Below, one piece after another: positions 32,673 to 41,092 of a stretch of 64,000 nucleotides of DNA. Origin of the DNA: Devosia elaeis (GTDB lineage Bacteria; Pseudomonadota; Alphaproteobacteria; Rhizobiales; Devosiaceae); assembly GCF_001650025.1 (NCBI RefSeq), contig NZ_LVVY01000062.1, positions 46,868-110,867 of the forward strand, given 5' to 3'. The notes beneath the pieces were generated by a model. It was not told the origin of the DNA. It saw nothing but the letters and a program-made list of their open reading frames with translations, and searched no databases. The translations under genes were made by a program, and so were the position numbers. Position 1 is the first letter of the stretch, and each line of letters begins with the position of its first letter.

Positions 32673-33734
32673 ATGGAATACCGCAATCTCGGCCGTTCGG
32701 GGCTGAAAGTCTCGGTGATGACCATGGGGACCATGACGTTCGGCGGCAGCGAGAAGGTGGGCAATACCAGTCGTGCCGATGCGGCGCGGCAGGTGGATAT
32801 GTGTCTCGATGCCGGGATCAATCTCTACGACACGGCCAATGTCTACAATGCCGGGGTGTCGGAAGAAATCCTGGGCCAAATCCTGGCCGAGAACGGGCGG
32901 CGGCAGAAGGCGCTGGTCGCCACCAAGGTGCGGTTCAAGATGGGCACGGGGCCGAACGAGAGCGGCCTGTCGCGCCACCATATCGTCGAGCAGTGCAAGG
33001 CGAGCCTGAAGCGGCTCAAGACCGACGTCATCGATCTCTACCAGGTGCATGAATGGGATGGGCAGACGCCCATCGAGGAGACGATGGAGGCGCTGGACAT
33101 GCTCGTGCGGCATGGGCATGTGCGCTATATCGGGTGCTCGAATTATTCGGGCTGGCATATCATGAAGGCGCTGATGGCCGCCGACAGAAGCCACAATGCC
33201 CGCTTCGTCTCTCAGCAAATCCATTATTCGCTGCATAGCCGCGACGCCGAATATGAACTGGTGCCGATCAGCCAGGACCAGGGCCTGGGCATCCTGGTCT
33301 GGTCGCCGCTGGCGGGCGGGCTGCTGTCGGGCAAATATCGGCGGAACAGCGAGCCGGAGAGCGGGCGGCATGTAGGCGGGTTCCGCGAGCCGCCGGTCTA
33401 TGACTGGGACAAGCTCTACGCCGTCATCGAGGAAATCGTCGCCATTGCCGAAGAGCGGGGCGTGTCGGGCGCGCAGGTGGCGCTGAGCTGGCTGCTCGGC
33501 CGGCCGGGCGTGACCTCGGTAATCATCGGCGGGCGGAACGAGAAGCAGTTTGCCGACAATATCGCGGCGGCCGAGCTGGTGCTCAGCGCCGAGGAGAGGG
33601 CGCGGCTCGACAAGGCCAGCCTGCCGCCGCTGCTCTATCCCTATTGGCACCAGTCGTTCACCGCGCAGGACCGGCTGGGCAAGATCGACATGGACCTGAT
33701 CGGGCCCTATGCGGAGGATTTCAAGCGTGGCTGA
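32673..33734 (+). CDS. Aldo/keto reductase
   Basis: An NADPH-dependent TIM-barrel reductase of 353 residues. The start follows aaaggagg. The catalytic tetrad is visible: Asp and Tyr in LYDTANVYN (about 50-57), Lys in LVATKV and His in QVHEWDG. The NADPH-binding region is [16 protein letters not shown] near residue 290. It overlaps the FAH-family gene downstream by eight bases and the unit continues into a helicase gene. The substrate is unknown; Devosia relatives use an aldo/keto reductase to reduce the 3-keto mycotoxin intermediate, but nothing here shows this protein is that enzyme. Confidence 0.92.
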   Translation: MEYRNLGRSGLKVSVMTMGTMTFGGSEKVGNTSRADAARQVDMCLDAGINLYDTANVYNAGVSEEILGQILAENGRRQKALVATKVRFKMGTGPNESGLSRHHIVEQCKASLKRLKTDVIDLYQVHEWDGQTPIEETMEALDMLVRHGHVRYIGCSNYSGWHIMKALMAADRSHNARFVSQQIHYSLHSRDAEYELVPISQDQGLGILVWSPLAGGLLSGKYRRNSEPESGRHVGGFREPPVYDWDKLYAVIEEIVAIAEERGVSGAQVALSWLLGRPGVTSVIIGGRNEKQFADNIAAAELVLSAEERARLDKASLPPLLYPYWHQSFTAQDRLGKIDMDLIGPYAEDFKRG

Positions 33735-34410
33735 CCTGGTGTTTCCCGCCGCCGAACCCGTGCTCGTCCCGGTCAGGGGCGGGGGCTTTTTTCCGGTGCG
33801 GCGCCTCTATTGCGTGGGGCGGAACTATGCCGAGCATATCCGCGAAATGGGCAATGACGAGCGCGAGCCGCCCTTCTTCTTCGACAAGCCGGCAGACGCG
33901 GTGCTGATCGGGGGCGCGGACATGGATTATCCGCCCGAGACGGCGGACCTGCACCACGAGATCGAGCTGGTCGTCGCCATCGGCAAGGCGGGCAAGAACA
34001 TTGCCGAGAGCGCGGCGCTGGAGCATGTGTTCGGCTATGGCGCCGGGCTCGACATGACGCGGCGGGATCTGCAGGCCATTGCCAAGAAGGCGGGGCGGCC
34101 CTGGACCTTTGCCAAGGGGTTCGACCAATCCGCGCCCCTGGGCGCGCTGGCGCGGGCCGAGGAGATTGGGCATCCGGCGCGCGGCGCGATCACGCTGGAC
34201 GTCAACGGCGTCGAGCGGCAGCGCGGCGATCTGGCGGAGCAGATCTGGACCGTGCCGGAAACCATTGCCTATCTCAGCCGCTTCGTGGCGCTGGAACCGG
34301 GCGACCTGATCATGACCGGCACGCCGGCCGGCGTGGGTGCGGTGGTGCGTGGCGACGTGCTGGACGGGGCCATCGAAGGGGTCGGCACGGTTTCGACCAG
34401 GCTCACCTGA
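33727..34410 (+). CDS. Fumarylacetoacetate hydrolase-family protein (fumarylpyruvate hydrolase-like)
   Basis: A metal-dependent C-C hydrolase or tautomerase of 227 residues. The GTG at 33727 is chosen because ggagga lies eight bases before it; it overlaps the aldo/keto reductase. The family core is clear: [27 protein letters not shown], the metal motif [26 protein letters not shown] and [19 protein letters not shown]. The small size and motif spelling fit the fumarylpyruvate hydrolase subgroup. Without gentisate genes nearby the actual substrate is open. Confidence 0.9.
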   Translation: MADLVFPAAEPVLVPVRGGGFFPVRRLYCVGRNYAEHIREMGNDEREPPFFFDKPADAVLIGGADMDYPPETADLHHEIELVVAIGKAGKNIAESAALEHVFGYGAGLDMTRRDLQAIAKKAGRPWTFAKGFDQSAPLGALARAEEIGHPARGAITLDVNGVERQRGDLAEQIWTVPETIAYLSRFVALEPGDLIMTGTPAGVGAVVRGDVLDGAIEGVGTVSTRLT

Positions 34411-35501
34411 TGGCGCCGGTCTGGTCGAGCCAGCAGGATGCGGCCCTGGTGGCGGTTTCGGCCTGGCTCAAGGATCGCAACGGGCCTCAGGTGTTCCGCC
34501 TGTTCGGCTGGGCGGGGACCGGCAAATCGACGCTGGCGGTGCACCTGGCCCAGGACGTGCGCTCGGTGAAATATGCCGCCTTTACCGGCAAGGCGGCGAT
34601 GGTGATGCGCAAGCGCGGCTGCAAGGGCGCGCAGACCATTCACAGTCTGATCTATACGCTGGTGAGCGAGAAGGAGGGCGAGCCGCGCTTCGTGCTCGAC
34701 CCGGAAAGCCCGGCGGCCGACGCCGATCTCATCGTCATCGACGAAGTCTCGATGGTGGACGAGCAATTGGGGGCGGACCTGCTGTCCTTCGGGGTGAAGG
34801 TGCTGGTGCTGGGCGATCCGTTCCAATTGCCGCCGGTGCAGGGGGCGGGGTTCTTCATCAACGAGGAGCCCGACATCATGCTGACCGAAATCCATCGCCA
34901 GGCGGCGGACAATCCGATCATCCAGCTATCCATGGCGGTGCGCGAGGGCGGGCGGCTGGAGCATGGGCGCTATGGGGAAAGCCTGGTGGTCGGGCGCGAC
35001 GCGGTGGATCGCGGCGCGGTGCTGGAAGCCGACCAGGTGCTGGTGGGGCGCAACAAGACGCGGCTGACCTATAATGATCGGTTGCGCGAATTGAAGGGCC
35101 TGCCCTTCCACGAGCCGGTCATGGGCGACCGCATGGTGTGCCTGCGCAACAATCCGCGCAAACGCCTGCTCAACGGGCAGATCTGGATCGTCACCGAAGT
35201 GACGCGGCGCAGCAACGGGAAATATTCGCTGTTGCTGGCCGATGACGAGGGCAAGGGGGAAACCCGCGTGCTGACCCACAAGGCCTTCTTCTCGGGCGAG
35301 GAGGACGCCATGAGCTGGCCGGAGCGGCGGCAATTCGACGAGTTTACCTTCGGCTATTGCCTGACCGTGCACAAGGCGCAGGGCAGCCAATGGGACAATG
35401 TCTATCTGTTCGACGAAAGCTTCGTGTTCCGCGAGGAACGGGCGCGCTGGCTCTATACGGGGATCACGCGGGCGGCGGAGAAGATCACGATCGTGAGCTG
35501 A
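34410..35501 (+). CDS. RecD/Dda-like superfamily 1 DNA helicase
   Basis: A cytoplasmic ATP-dependent 5'-3' helicase-like protein of 363 residues, shorter than RecD and near the size of phage Dda. Walker A is GWAGTGKST at 33-41, Walker B is IVIDEVSMVD near 108, and motif III is LGDPFQLPPV. An SH3-like insert occurs in the middle. The UvrD_C_2 end carries YCLTVHKAQGSQWDNV and LYTGITRA. It starts at the last base of the FAH gene stop, which is unusual company for a repair enzyme. No phage genes are nearby. Confidence 0.88.
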   Translation: MAPVWSSQQDAALVAVSAWLKDRNGPQVFRLFGWAGTGKSTLAVHLAQDVRSVKYAAFTGKAAMVMRKRGCKGAQTIHSLIYTLVSEKEGEPRFVLDPESPAADADLIVIDEVSMVDEQLGADLLSFGVKVLVLGDPFQLPPVQGAGFFINEEPDIMLTEIHRQAADNPIIQLSMAVREGGRLEHGRYGESLVVGRDAVDRGAVLEADQVLVGRNKTRLTYNDRLRELKGLPFHEPVMGDRMVCLRNNPRKRLLNGQIWIVTEVTRRSNGKYSLLLADDEGKGETRVLTHKAFFSGEEDAMSWPERRQFDEFTFGYCLTVHKAQGSQWDNVYLFDESFVFREERARWLYTGITRAAEKITIVS

Positions 35502-35965
35502 GGGGGTGCGGGGCCCTTCCTTGGTCGCCCATGCGCAGTATCGGGGCTCTCGCACCCCCTTCCATCCTCCCCCGTTGAGAGGGAGGTGCTGCATCGCGTG
35601 TGGGCGGGATCGCGCCAAGGCCACCGGCCCGGCACCCTCCCCCTTGAGGGGAGAGCAAGCAGAGCTTGGGCCCGAAGGGCCCTAGCGGCGCTCGGGTGGG
35701 GGTGTCTGCCTGCCGTCGTAACACACCATTCCAGCGAAGCCGCAGCACCCCCTCCCAGCTTCGCTAGGCCTGCGGCCAAGCTGCGCTACCCTCCCCTCAA
35801 GGGGGAGGGTGGGATGGAGCCGCCCAATCGATGCTGACGTCCATAAGCCGTTCAGCCTCAGTTCAGTCAAACTTGATATGACCTATAGAGATTGCGCAGC
35901 GCCTGAGGCGCTTGCGCTCGGTTTTCTCTTGGCCCATCCTGAACAGACAGATCCCGGAGGCGCGC
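35502..35965. repeat. Intergenic region with two family-A palindromic repeats
   Basis: No gene is seen. Family-A copies lie at about 35629-35702 (plus orientation, ctcccccttgaggggagag to ctcgggtgggggtg) and 35748-35815 (ctcccagcttcgctaggc to ctcaagggggagggtg), in opposite order. A half copy is at 35547-35590. The last 100 bases hold the promoter of the antiporter gene; a ggaggc ribosome site precedes 35966. Confidence 0.65.
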
Positions 35966-38263
35966 ATGCACCATGATACCCCATTGATCTCCACGATCGT
36001 CGCGGGTCTGGTGCTGGCCTATATTTTCGGCATGATCGCCAATCGGTTCCGGCTGCCGCCGCTGGTGGGCTATCTGTTCGCGGGCATCCTGGTGGGGCCC
36101 TATACGCCCGGCTTCGTCGCCGACCAGGACCTGGGCGCGCAATTGGCCGAACTCGGGGTGATCCTCCTCATGTTCGGGGTGGGGCTGCATTTCTCGCTCA
36201 AGGACCTGATGAGCGTGCGGGCCCTGGCCATTCCGGGCGCCGTGGTGCAGATCGGCTTTGCGACGCTGCTCGGCGCGGGGCTGGGGCTGATGCTGGGCTG
36301 GTCGCTGGGTGGGGCGCTGCTGTTCGGGCTGGCGCTGTCGGTGGCGTCCACCGTGGTGCTGCTCAAGGCGCTGCAGGATCGGCGGCTGATCGAGAGCGAG
36401 CGCGGCCGCATCGCCGTGGGCTGGCTGATCGTGGAAGACCTGGCCATGGTGCTGGCTTTGGTGCTGGTGCCGGCCATTGCCGGGCTCTATGGCGCCGAGA
36501 CCGGCCTTCACGATCCCTTCGTCTCCTTTGTCGAGCGGCTGTTGGGCACCTCGATCGGCATCTGGGGCGTGCTGGCGATCACCCTGGTCAAGGTGGCCGC
36601 CTTTGTCGGCTTCATGCTGGTGGTGGGGCGGCGGATCATTCCCTTTGCCCTGCATGCCACGGCCCATACCGGCAGCCGCGAATTGTTCCGGCTGGCAGTG
36701 CTGGCCATCGCGCTGGGCGTGGCGCTGGGCTCGGCCACCCTGTTCGGGGTGTCGCTGGCACTGGGAGCGTTCTTTGCCGGCATGATCCTCTCCGAAAGCG
36801 AGCTCAGCCATCGCGCGGCCAATGAAACGCTGCCGCTGCGCGACGCCTTTTCGGTGCTGTTCTTCGTTTCGGTGGGCATGCTGTTCGATCCGATGATCCT
36901 GGTCGAGCAGCCCTTCGCGGTTCTGGCGACGGTGTTCATCATCGTCATCGGCAAATCGCTGGCCGCCTTCGGCATCGTGCTGCTGTTCCGCCGGCCCTTG
37001 GGCACGGCTTTGACCATTTCGGCCTCGCTGGCGCAGATCGGCGAATTCTCCTTCATCCTGGCCAGCATGGGGATGGCGCTCGCCATCCTGCCGCGGGACG
37101 GGCAGGACCTGATCCTGGCCGGAGCGCTGATCTCGATCGTGCTCAACCCGCTGGTCTTCTGGGTCACCGATCGCATGCGGCCGGGGCTGGACGAGCGTTT
37201 CGGCGGGCGGCGCATGGAGCCGCTGGTCACCGAGCCGCTGGAGCCGTCCATGGCCGCGCAGGGGCCGGCGGTGACCGACATGCCGGGCACGGGCGCGGTG
37301 GATCGCGGCGCGCCGGGCGCCGACGACGACAGCGCCGAGCCCTCGGTGCAGCAGGGGCATATCGTGCTGGTCGGCTATGGGCAGGTGGGCCGGATCGTCG
37401 CTGCCGGCATCAAGGACGATGGCGGCGGCCTGGTGGTGATCGAGGATTCCGACCATGACGTGGCCGCGGCGCGGGCGGCAGGGTTCGAGGTGGTGTTCGG
37501 CAATGCGGCGCAGGCCGAGGTGCTGAAACTGGCCAATCTGCCCGCGGCGCGGGCGCTGCTGGTGGCCATTTCCAATGGCTTCGAGGCTGGTTCGGTCTGC
37601 GAGAGCGGGCGCAGGCTCAATCCCGATATTTCCATCATCGCCCGGGCCTATTCGGAGGAGGAGGAGAGCTTCCTGCGCGGGCTCGGCGCCTCGACGGTCA
37701 TTCGTGGCGAGCAAGAAATCGGCCGGGGCATCCTGGCCTTCCTGCGGGCCGAGGCGGGACCGAGACTGCCCGTGGCGGAGAATATTCTGGCGCAGGTGGC
37801 AAGGAGCGAGGCGCCGGTCGTGGTGGCGCTGGAACCCATGGCCGTTGCGGAGCCGGCCGATATCGCCACGGTCGATGCGCCGCTGGTGACGGTGGAAGCG
37901 GCAGCGCCGGCCGAGGCGGACCCGGCGGCGGAGATGGCGGTGCCGCCGGCCAGTCTCGAGGTCGTGACGGAGGCTACCGAAGAGGTGTCCGGGAGTGCCG
38001 CGGATGCCGATGTCGCAGACGTGCCGGACGCGGCGGAGGCGGATTGGGATGATATTCCGGCGGTGCTGCGCGACAGGGCGGGTCCGGTCGTGCCCGAGGC
38101 CGAAGCGGAAACAATGGCCGAAGCCGAGCCGGCCGCCGCGGCCGAAGCGGCGGCGGATGCGGATGGCGATAGGGATGGCAATGCGGAAAGCGAAGCTGTA
38201 GAGGTCGTCGTGCCGTCGGTCGAGCCGGAACCAAGGGAGCGGGGCGGCAAGGGGAAGAGATGA
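35966..38263 (+). CDS. Kef/YbaL-type cation:proton antiporter with RCK_N domain and acidic tail
   Basis: A CPA2 monovalent cation/proton antiporter of 765 residues. The start at 35966 follows ggagg; 18 extra upstream codons lack a site. About twelve membrane helices fill 1-400, including PPLVGYLFAGILVGP, LLMFGVGLHFSL and IGEFSFILA. After a short linker an RCK_N Rossmann domain starts at about 464 (GHIVLVGYGQVGRIV) and ends near 580; no RCK_C domain follows. Residues about 615-765 are an unusual low-complexity tail rich in Ala, Glu and Asp with Pro and Val. The stop overlaps the Rrf2 regulator gene by four bases, a coupling that suggests redox or iron control. Confidence 0.9.
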   Translation: MHHDTPLISTIVAGLVLAYIFGMIANRFRLPPLVGYLFAGILVGPYTPGFVADQDLGAQLAELGVILLMFGVGLHFSLKDLMSVRALAIPGAVVQIGFATLLGAGLGLMLGWSLGGALLFGLALSVASTVVLLKALQDRRLIESERGRIAVGWLIVEDLAMVLALVLVPAIAGLYGAETGLHDPFVSFVERLLGTSIGIWGVLAITLVKVAAFVGFMLVVGRRIIPFALHATAHTGSRELFRLAVLAIALGVALGSATLFGVSLALGAFFAGMILSESELSHRAANETLPLRDAFSVLFFVSVGMLFDPMILVEQPFAVLATVFIIVIGKSLAAFGIVLLFRRPLGTALTISASLAQIGEFSFILASMGMALAILPRDGQDLILAGALISIVLNPLVFWVTDRMRPGLDERFGGRRMEPLVTEPLEPSMAAQGPAVTDMPGTGAVDRGAPGADDDSAEPSVQQGHIVLVGYGQVGRIVAAGIKDDGGGLVVIEDSDHDVAAARAAGFEVVFGNAAQAEVLKLANLPAARALLVAISNGFEAGSVCESGRRLNPDISIIARAYSEEEESFLRGLGASTVIRGEQEIGRGILAFLRAEAGPRLPVAENILAQVARSEAPVVVALEPMAVAEPADIATVDAPLVTVEAAAPAEADPAAEMAVPPASLEVVTEATEEVSGSAADADVADVPDAAEADWDDIPAVLRDRAGPVVPEAEAETMAEAEPAAAAEAAADADGDRDGNAESEAVEVVVPSVEPEPRERGGKGKR

Positions 38264-38697
38264 TTTCGCAGAAGGCCAAATATGCTCTGCGCGCGCTGGT
38301 TTCACTGGCGCGGGCCGGGCGCGGGGAAAGTCGCATGATCGGGGAAATTTCGCGCGAACAGGCGATCCCCAAGAAATTCCTCGAACAAATCCTGCTGGAG
38401 CTCAAGCGCGCCGGCTTCGTCACCAGCCGGCGCGGCCGCATGGGCGGCTATGAACTGGTCAAGGCGCCCGAAGAGATCATGTATGGGGAAGTGCTGCGGC
38501 TGATCGACGGACCGATCGCGCCTCTGCCCTGCCTCTCCAAGATCGCCTATCGCAAATGCGCCGATTGCCAGGACGAGAGTTCCTGCGAAATCCGCCACGT
38601 GTTCGAGCGGGTGACGCTGGCGACGCGGGCGGTGCTGGACCGGACGAGCCTGGCGGATTCGCTGAATCTGGAAGAATTGCCGGTCGAGGCGGCTTGA
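38260..38697 (+). CDS. Rrf2-family transcriptional regulator with Fe-S cysteines
   Basis: A 145-residue winged-helix regulator (helix-turn-helix at about 1-75: MISQKAKYALRALVSLA, SREQAIPKKFLEQILLEL, RRGRMGGYELVKAP). Cysteines at PCLSKIAYRKCADCQDESSC (about 90-108) match the spacing used for a Fe-S cluster in IscR and RirA type members. It is translationally coupled to the antiporter. It might sense iron or redox state and control the antiporter; targets are unknown. Confidence 0.9.
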   Translation: MISQKAKYALRALVSLARAGRGESRMIGEISREQAIPKKFLEQILLELKRAGFVTSRRGRMGGYELVKAPEEIMYGEVLRLIDGPIAPLPCLSKIAYRKCADCQDESSCEIRHVFERVTLATRAVLDRTSLADSLNLEELPVEAA

Positions 38698-38845
38698 GGG
38701 GTGAGGCATCGCGCCTGGAGCGTCTCACGCCTGAGCTGAAACATCAGTAGACCTCACCCGGCTCTGCCAGGCGCTACGCGCCAGGCGACGCTGCCCTTTC
38801 CCCGGAAGGGCGAGGGGGCGCAGGAGCCTCAGGGCTTGATGAATT

Positions 38846-39700
38846 CTATCCGAAAACCACGGTTTTCTTGCCGTTGAGCATGACGCGGCTTTCCAGGTGG
38901 AGTTTGACGGCGCGGGCGAGGACGCGGCTTTCGATGTCGCGGCCGGCGGCGACGAGGTCATCGGGGCTCATGGCGTGGGTGACGCGGGCGGTTTCCTGCT
39001 CGATGATCGGGCCTTCGTCGAGATCGGGCGTGACGTAATGGGCGGTGGCGCCGATGATCTTGACGCCGCGCTCATGGGCCTGGTGATAGGGCTTTGCGCC
39101 CTTGAAGCTGGGCAGGAACGAGTGGTGGATATTGATCACCTGGCCGAAAAGCCGGGTGGAGAGATTGTCCGAGAGCACCTGCATGTAGCGGGCGAGGACG
39201 ACGAGATCGGCGCCGCTGGATTTGACCAGGTCGAGCACCTGGGCCTCCTGGGCGGCCTTGGTGTCCTTGCTGACCGGCAGGTAATGATAGGGGATGCCGG
39301 CATCCTCGGCGATCCTGCGCGCATCTTCATGGTTGGAGATGATGGCGGCGACCTCGGCATCGAGCCAGCCGACGCGGATCTGGTAGAGCAGGTGCAGCAA
39401 GGTGTGGTCGAATTTGCTGACCATGATGACGATACGCCGGCGGCGGGCGGAATCGGCGAGCGCAGTCTTCATCTCGAAGCGCTCGATGGGCGATTTCAGC
39501 GCCTTTTCGATGGTTTCCCGGCTGACGCCCTCGGGGGCGGTGAAGGCCAGGCGCATGAAGAAGCGGCCGGTTTCCCTGTCCCAGAACTGATTGCTTTCGG
39601 CGATATTGGCGCCGAGGGCCGCCAGTTCGGTGGTGATGGCGGCGACGATGCCGGGGCGGTCGGCACAGGACAGGGTCAGGACGAAGTTGGCCGCGGGCAT
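38846..39700 (-). CDS. purU: Formyltetrahydrofolate deformylase
   Basis: Hydrolyses 10-formyltetrahydrofolate to formate and tetrahydrofolate, balancing one-carbon pools; 284 residues. The start at 39700 follows ggagg; longer in-frame starts are less good. An ACT domain covers about 5-80 (LSCADRPGIVAAITTELAALGANI). The formyltransferase domain has the catalytic trio in INIHHSFLPSFKGAKPY (Asn, His) and TPDLDEGPII (Asp). An unlisted 23-codon gene with its own terminator lies upstream on the same strand, perhaps a leader controlling purU. Confidence 0.94.
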   Translation of the reverse strand: MPAANFVLTLSCADRPGIVAAITTELAALGANIAESNQFWDRETGRFFMRLAFTAPEGVSRETIEKALKSPIERFEMKTALADSARRRRIVIMVSKFDHTLLHLLYQIRVGWLDAEVAAIISNHEDARRIAEDAGIPYHYLPVSKDTKAAQEAQVLDLVKSSGADLVVLARYMQVLSDNLSTRLFGQVINIHHSFLPSFKGAKPYHQAHERGVKIIGATAHYVTPDLDEGPIIEQETARVTHAMSPDDLVAAGRDIESRVLARAVKLHLESRVMLNGKKTVVFG

Positions 39701-39874
39701 TGCTGCCTCCATTGAACAGGTCGGCAGGGATATCAACGGGCGCGGGGGTTCCGTCAAGTCTGGAGCGGCACGAGGACGCCAAAACGTCTCGCATTTGACG
39801 GGAGCGTCAGGCTTTCGGCGTTCCCGACCTCGTGGTTCGACAAACTCACCATGAGGTCTCCGATCTTTCGGGAC

Positions 39875-39911
39875 AAAAGAAACAGAAAAGGGCCACTCCT
39901 GCGAGCGGCCC
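39875..39911 (-). terminator. Intrinsic terminator after the 23-codon gene, upstream of purU
   Basis: The hairpin 39890-39911 (gggcc plus ctc pairs, gcag loop, one G-T pair) is followed on the minus strand by ttttctgtttctttt (39889-39875). It lies between the small gene (stop 39956) and purU (start 39700), so it is either the end of a short transcript or an attenuator. Confidence 0.8.
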
Positions 39912-39955
39912 TTCCCTGAGTTTATCGGCCTTGAGGGCCAGGAGGTGTGTGCTTG

Positions 39956-40027
39956 TTAGCCGAGATCACTCCCAGTCAACACACGAAAACCCAGACCTTC
40001 CTCAAGAGCCAAAATCTCATAAGACAC
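39956..40027 (-). CDS. 23-residue peptide with consensus ribosome site (possible leader peptide or small gene)
   Basis: On the minus strand a GTG at 40027-40025 opens a 23-codon frame ending in TAA. Its Shine-Dalgarno sequence, AAAGGAGGTGATCCA at 40042-40028, is the full complement of the 16S rRNA 3' end, far better than any other gene here. The peptide begins MSYEILALEE, is acidic (three Glu and one Asp against one Arg), has four glycines, no cysteine, and no signal sequence. A terminator follows 45 bases downstream and purU begins 255 bases downstream. It could be a leader peptide, an independent micro-protein or the precursor of a modified peptide; I do not recognise a family. Confidence 0.6.
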   Translation of the reverse strand: MSYEILALEEGLGFRVLTGSDLG

Positions 40028-40183
40028 TGGATCACCTCCTTTGCATTGGTTGAACATGGGGGAAGTGTGCGCCCGATTTCCGGACCTGTCTAGTCACGAA
40101 AGATTTGGAGGGCATTGCCCGGTACGTGATCGTACCCTTCCCTTGCGGAGAGGGTTGGGGGAATCTTACGCTCGAACGTGGGG

Positions 40184-40258
40184 GCTCCCGCCCCCTCCCA
40201 GCGTCGCTAAGGCCCTTCGGGCCAAGCTGTGCTGCCCTCCCCGCAAGGGGAGGGTGGC
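40184..40258. repeat. Palindromic intergenic repeat (family A)
   Basis: Contains ctcccagcgtcgctaaggc, an aagctgtgctgcc centre and ctccccgcaaggggagg arms. It occupies most of the space between the purU leader region and the stop of the putrescine permease gene. Between 40043 and 40184 only presumptive promoter sequence for the small gene is seen. Confidence 0.65.
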
Positions 40259-40278
40259 AAGGAGCGGTGATATTGCGA

Positions 40279-41091
40279 CTAGGCGCGCGCCTTCTTGGGG
40301 CGCGCGCGCAATTGGATGATGGTGGCGATCAGCACGCCGATGGCCACGATGCCGATAATGATGGTGGCGAGCGCATTGACGTCGGGGGAGACGCCGAGGC
40401 GGACCTTGGAAAAGATCACCATGGGCAGGGTGGACGACCCGGGGCCGGAGACGAAGCTGGCAATGACCAGGTCGTCGAGCGACAGGGTGAAGCCGAGCAG
40501 CCAGCCCGAGACCAGGGCCGGGGCGATGATGGGCAGGGTGATATCGAAGAAGGTGCGCACGGGCGAGGCGCCGAGATCCATGGCGGCCTCTTCCAGGCTC
40601 CGGTCGAAATCGGAGAGGCGCGACTGCACCACCACGCAGACATAGGCGGTGCAGAAGGTGGCGTGGGCAATGACGATGGTGAGGATGCCGCGACCCTGCG
40701 GCCAGCCCAGCATGCTCTCCATGGCCACGAAGAGCAGTAGCAGGGAGAGGCCGGTGATGACATCGGGCATGACCAGGGGGGCCGAGACCATGCCGGAGAA
40801 CAGGGTGCGGCCGCGGAAGCGGCGGAAGCGCACCAGCGCCACGGCGGCCAGGGTCCCCAGCACCAGGGCGATGGTGGCGGCGATGGCGGCGATCTGCAGG
40901 CTCAAAATGGCAGCATTGATCATCTGCGGATCGCGGAACAATTCGCCGTACCATTTGAGCGAGAAGCCGGTCCAGACGGTGACCAAGCGGTTCTCGTTAA
41001 ACGAGAACAGGACCAGGCTGACGATGGGCGCATAGAGAAAGGCGAAGCCGAGAACGGCGGCAATGGGCAGAAACCAGCCACGACGCAGCAT
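40279..41091 (-). CDS. potI: Polyamine ABC transporter permease, PotI type
   Basis: The second inner-membrane subunit of a polyamine importer, 270 residues and six helices. The start at 41091 follows ggtggagaa and lies within three bases of the potH stop. Features are LFSFNENR near the N terminus, and the ATPase-contact loop SLEEAAMDLGASPVRTFFDITLPIIAPALVSGWLLGFTLSLDDLVIASFVSGPGSSTLP. The latter motif is specific for PotI/PotC proteins. It ends a potF-potG-potH-potI unit. Confidence 0.93.
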   Translation of the reverse strand: MLRRGWFLPIAAVLGFAFLYAPIVSLVLFSFNENRLVTVWTGFSLKWYGELFRDPQMINAAILSLQIAAIAATIALVLGTLAAVALVRFRRFRGRTLFSGMVSAPLVMPDVITGLSLLLLFVAMESMLGWPQGRGILTIVIAHATFCTAYVCVVVQSRLSDFDRSLEEAAMDLGASPVRTFFDITLPIIAPALVSGWLLGFTLSLDDLVIASFVSGPGSSTLPMVIFSKVRLGVSPDVNALATIIIGIVAIGVLIATIIQLRARPKKARA

Positions 41092-41092
41092 A

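Noticed and set aside
34410..35501. Helicase as part of a defence system
   Set aside because: Neighbours are metabolic enzymes; no nuclease, methylase or toxin gene accompanies it.
35867..38305. An 812-codon minus-strand frame antisense to the antiporter
   Set aside because: Its low-complexity His/Gln/Arg composition is the mirror of the antiporter codons.
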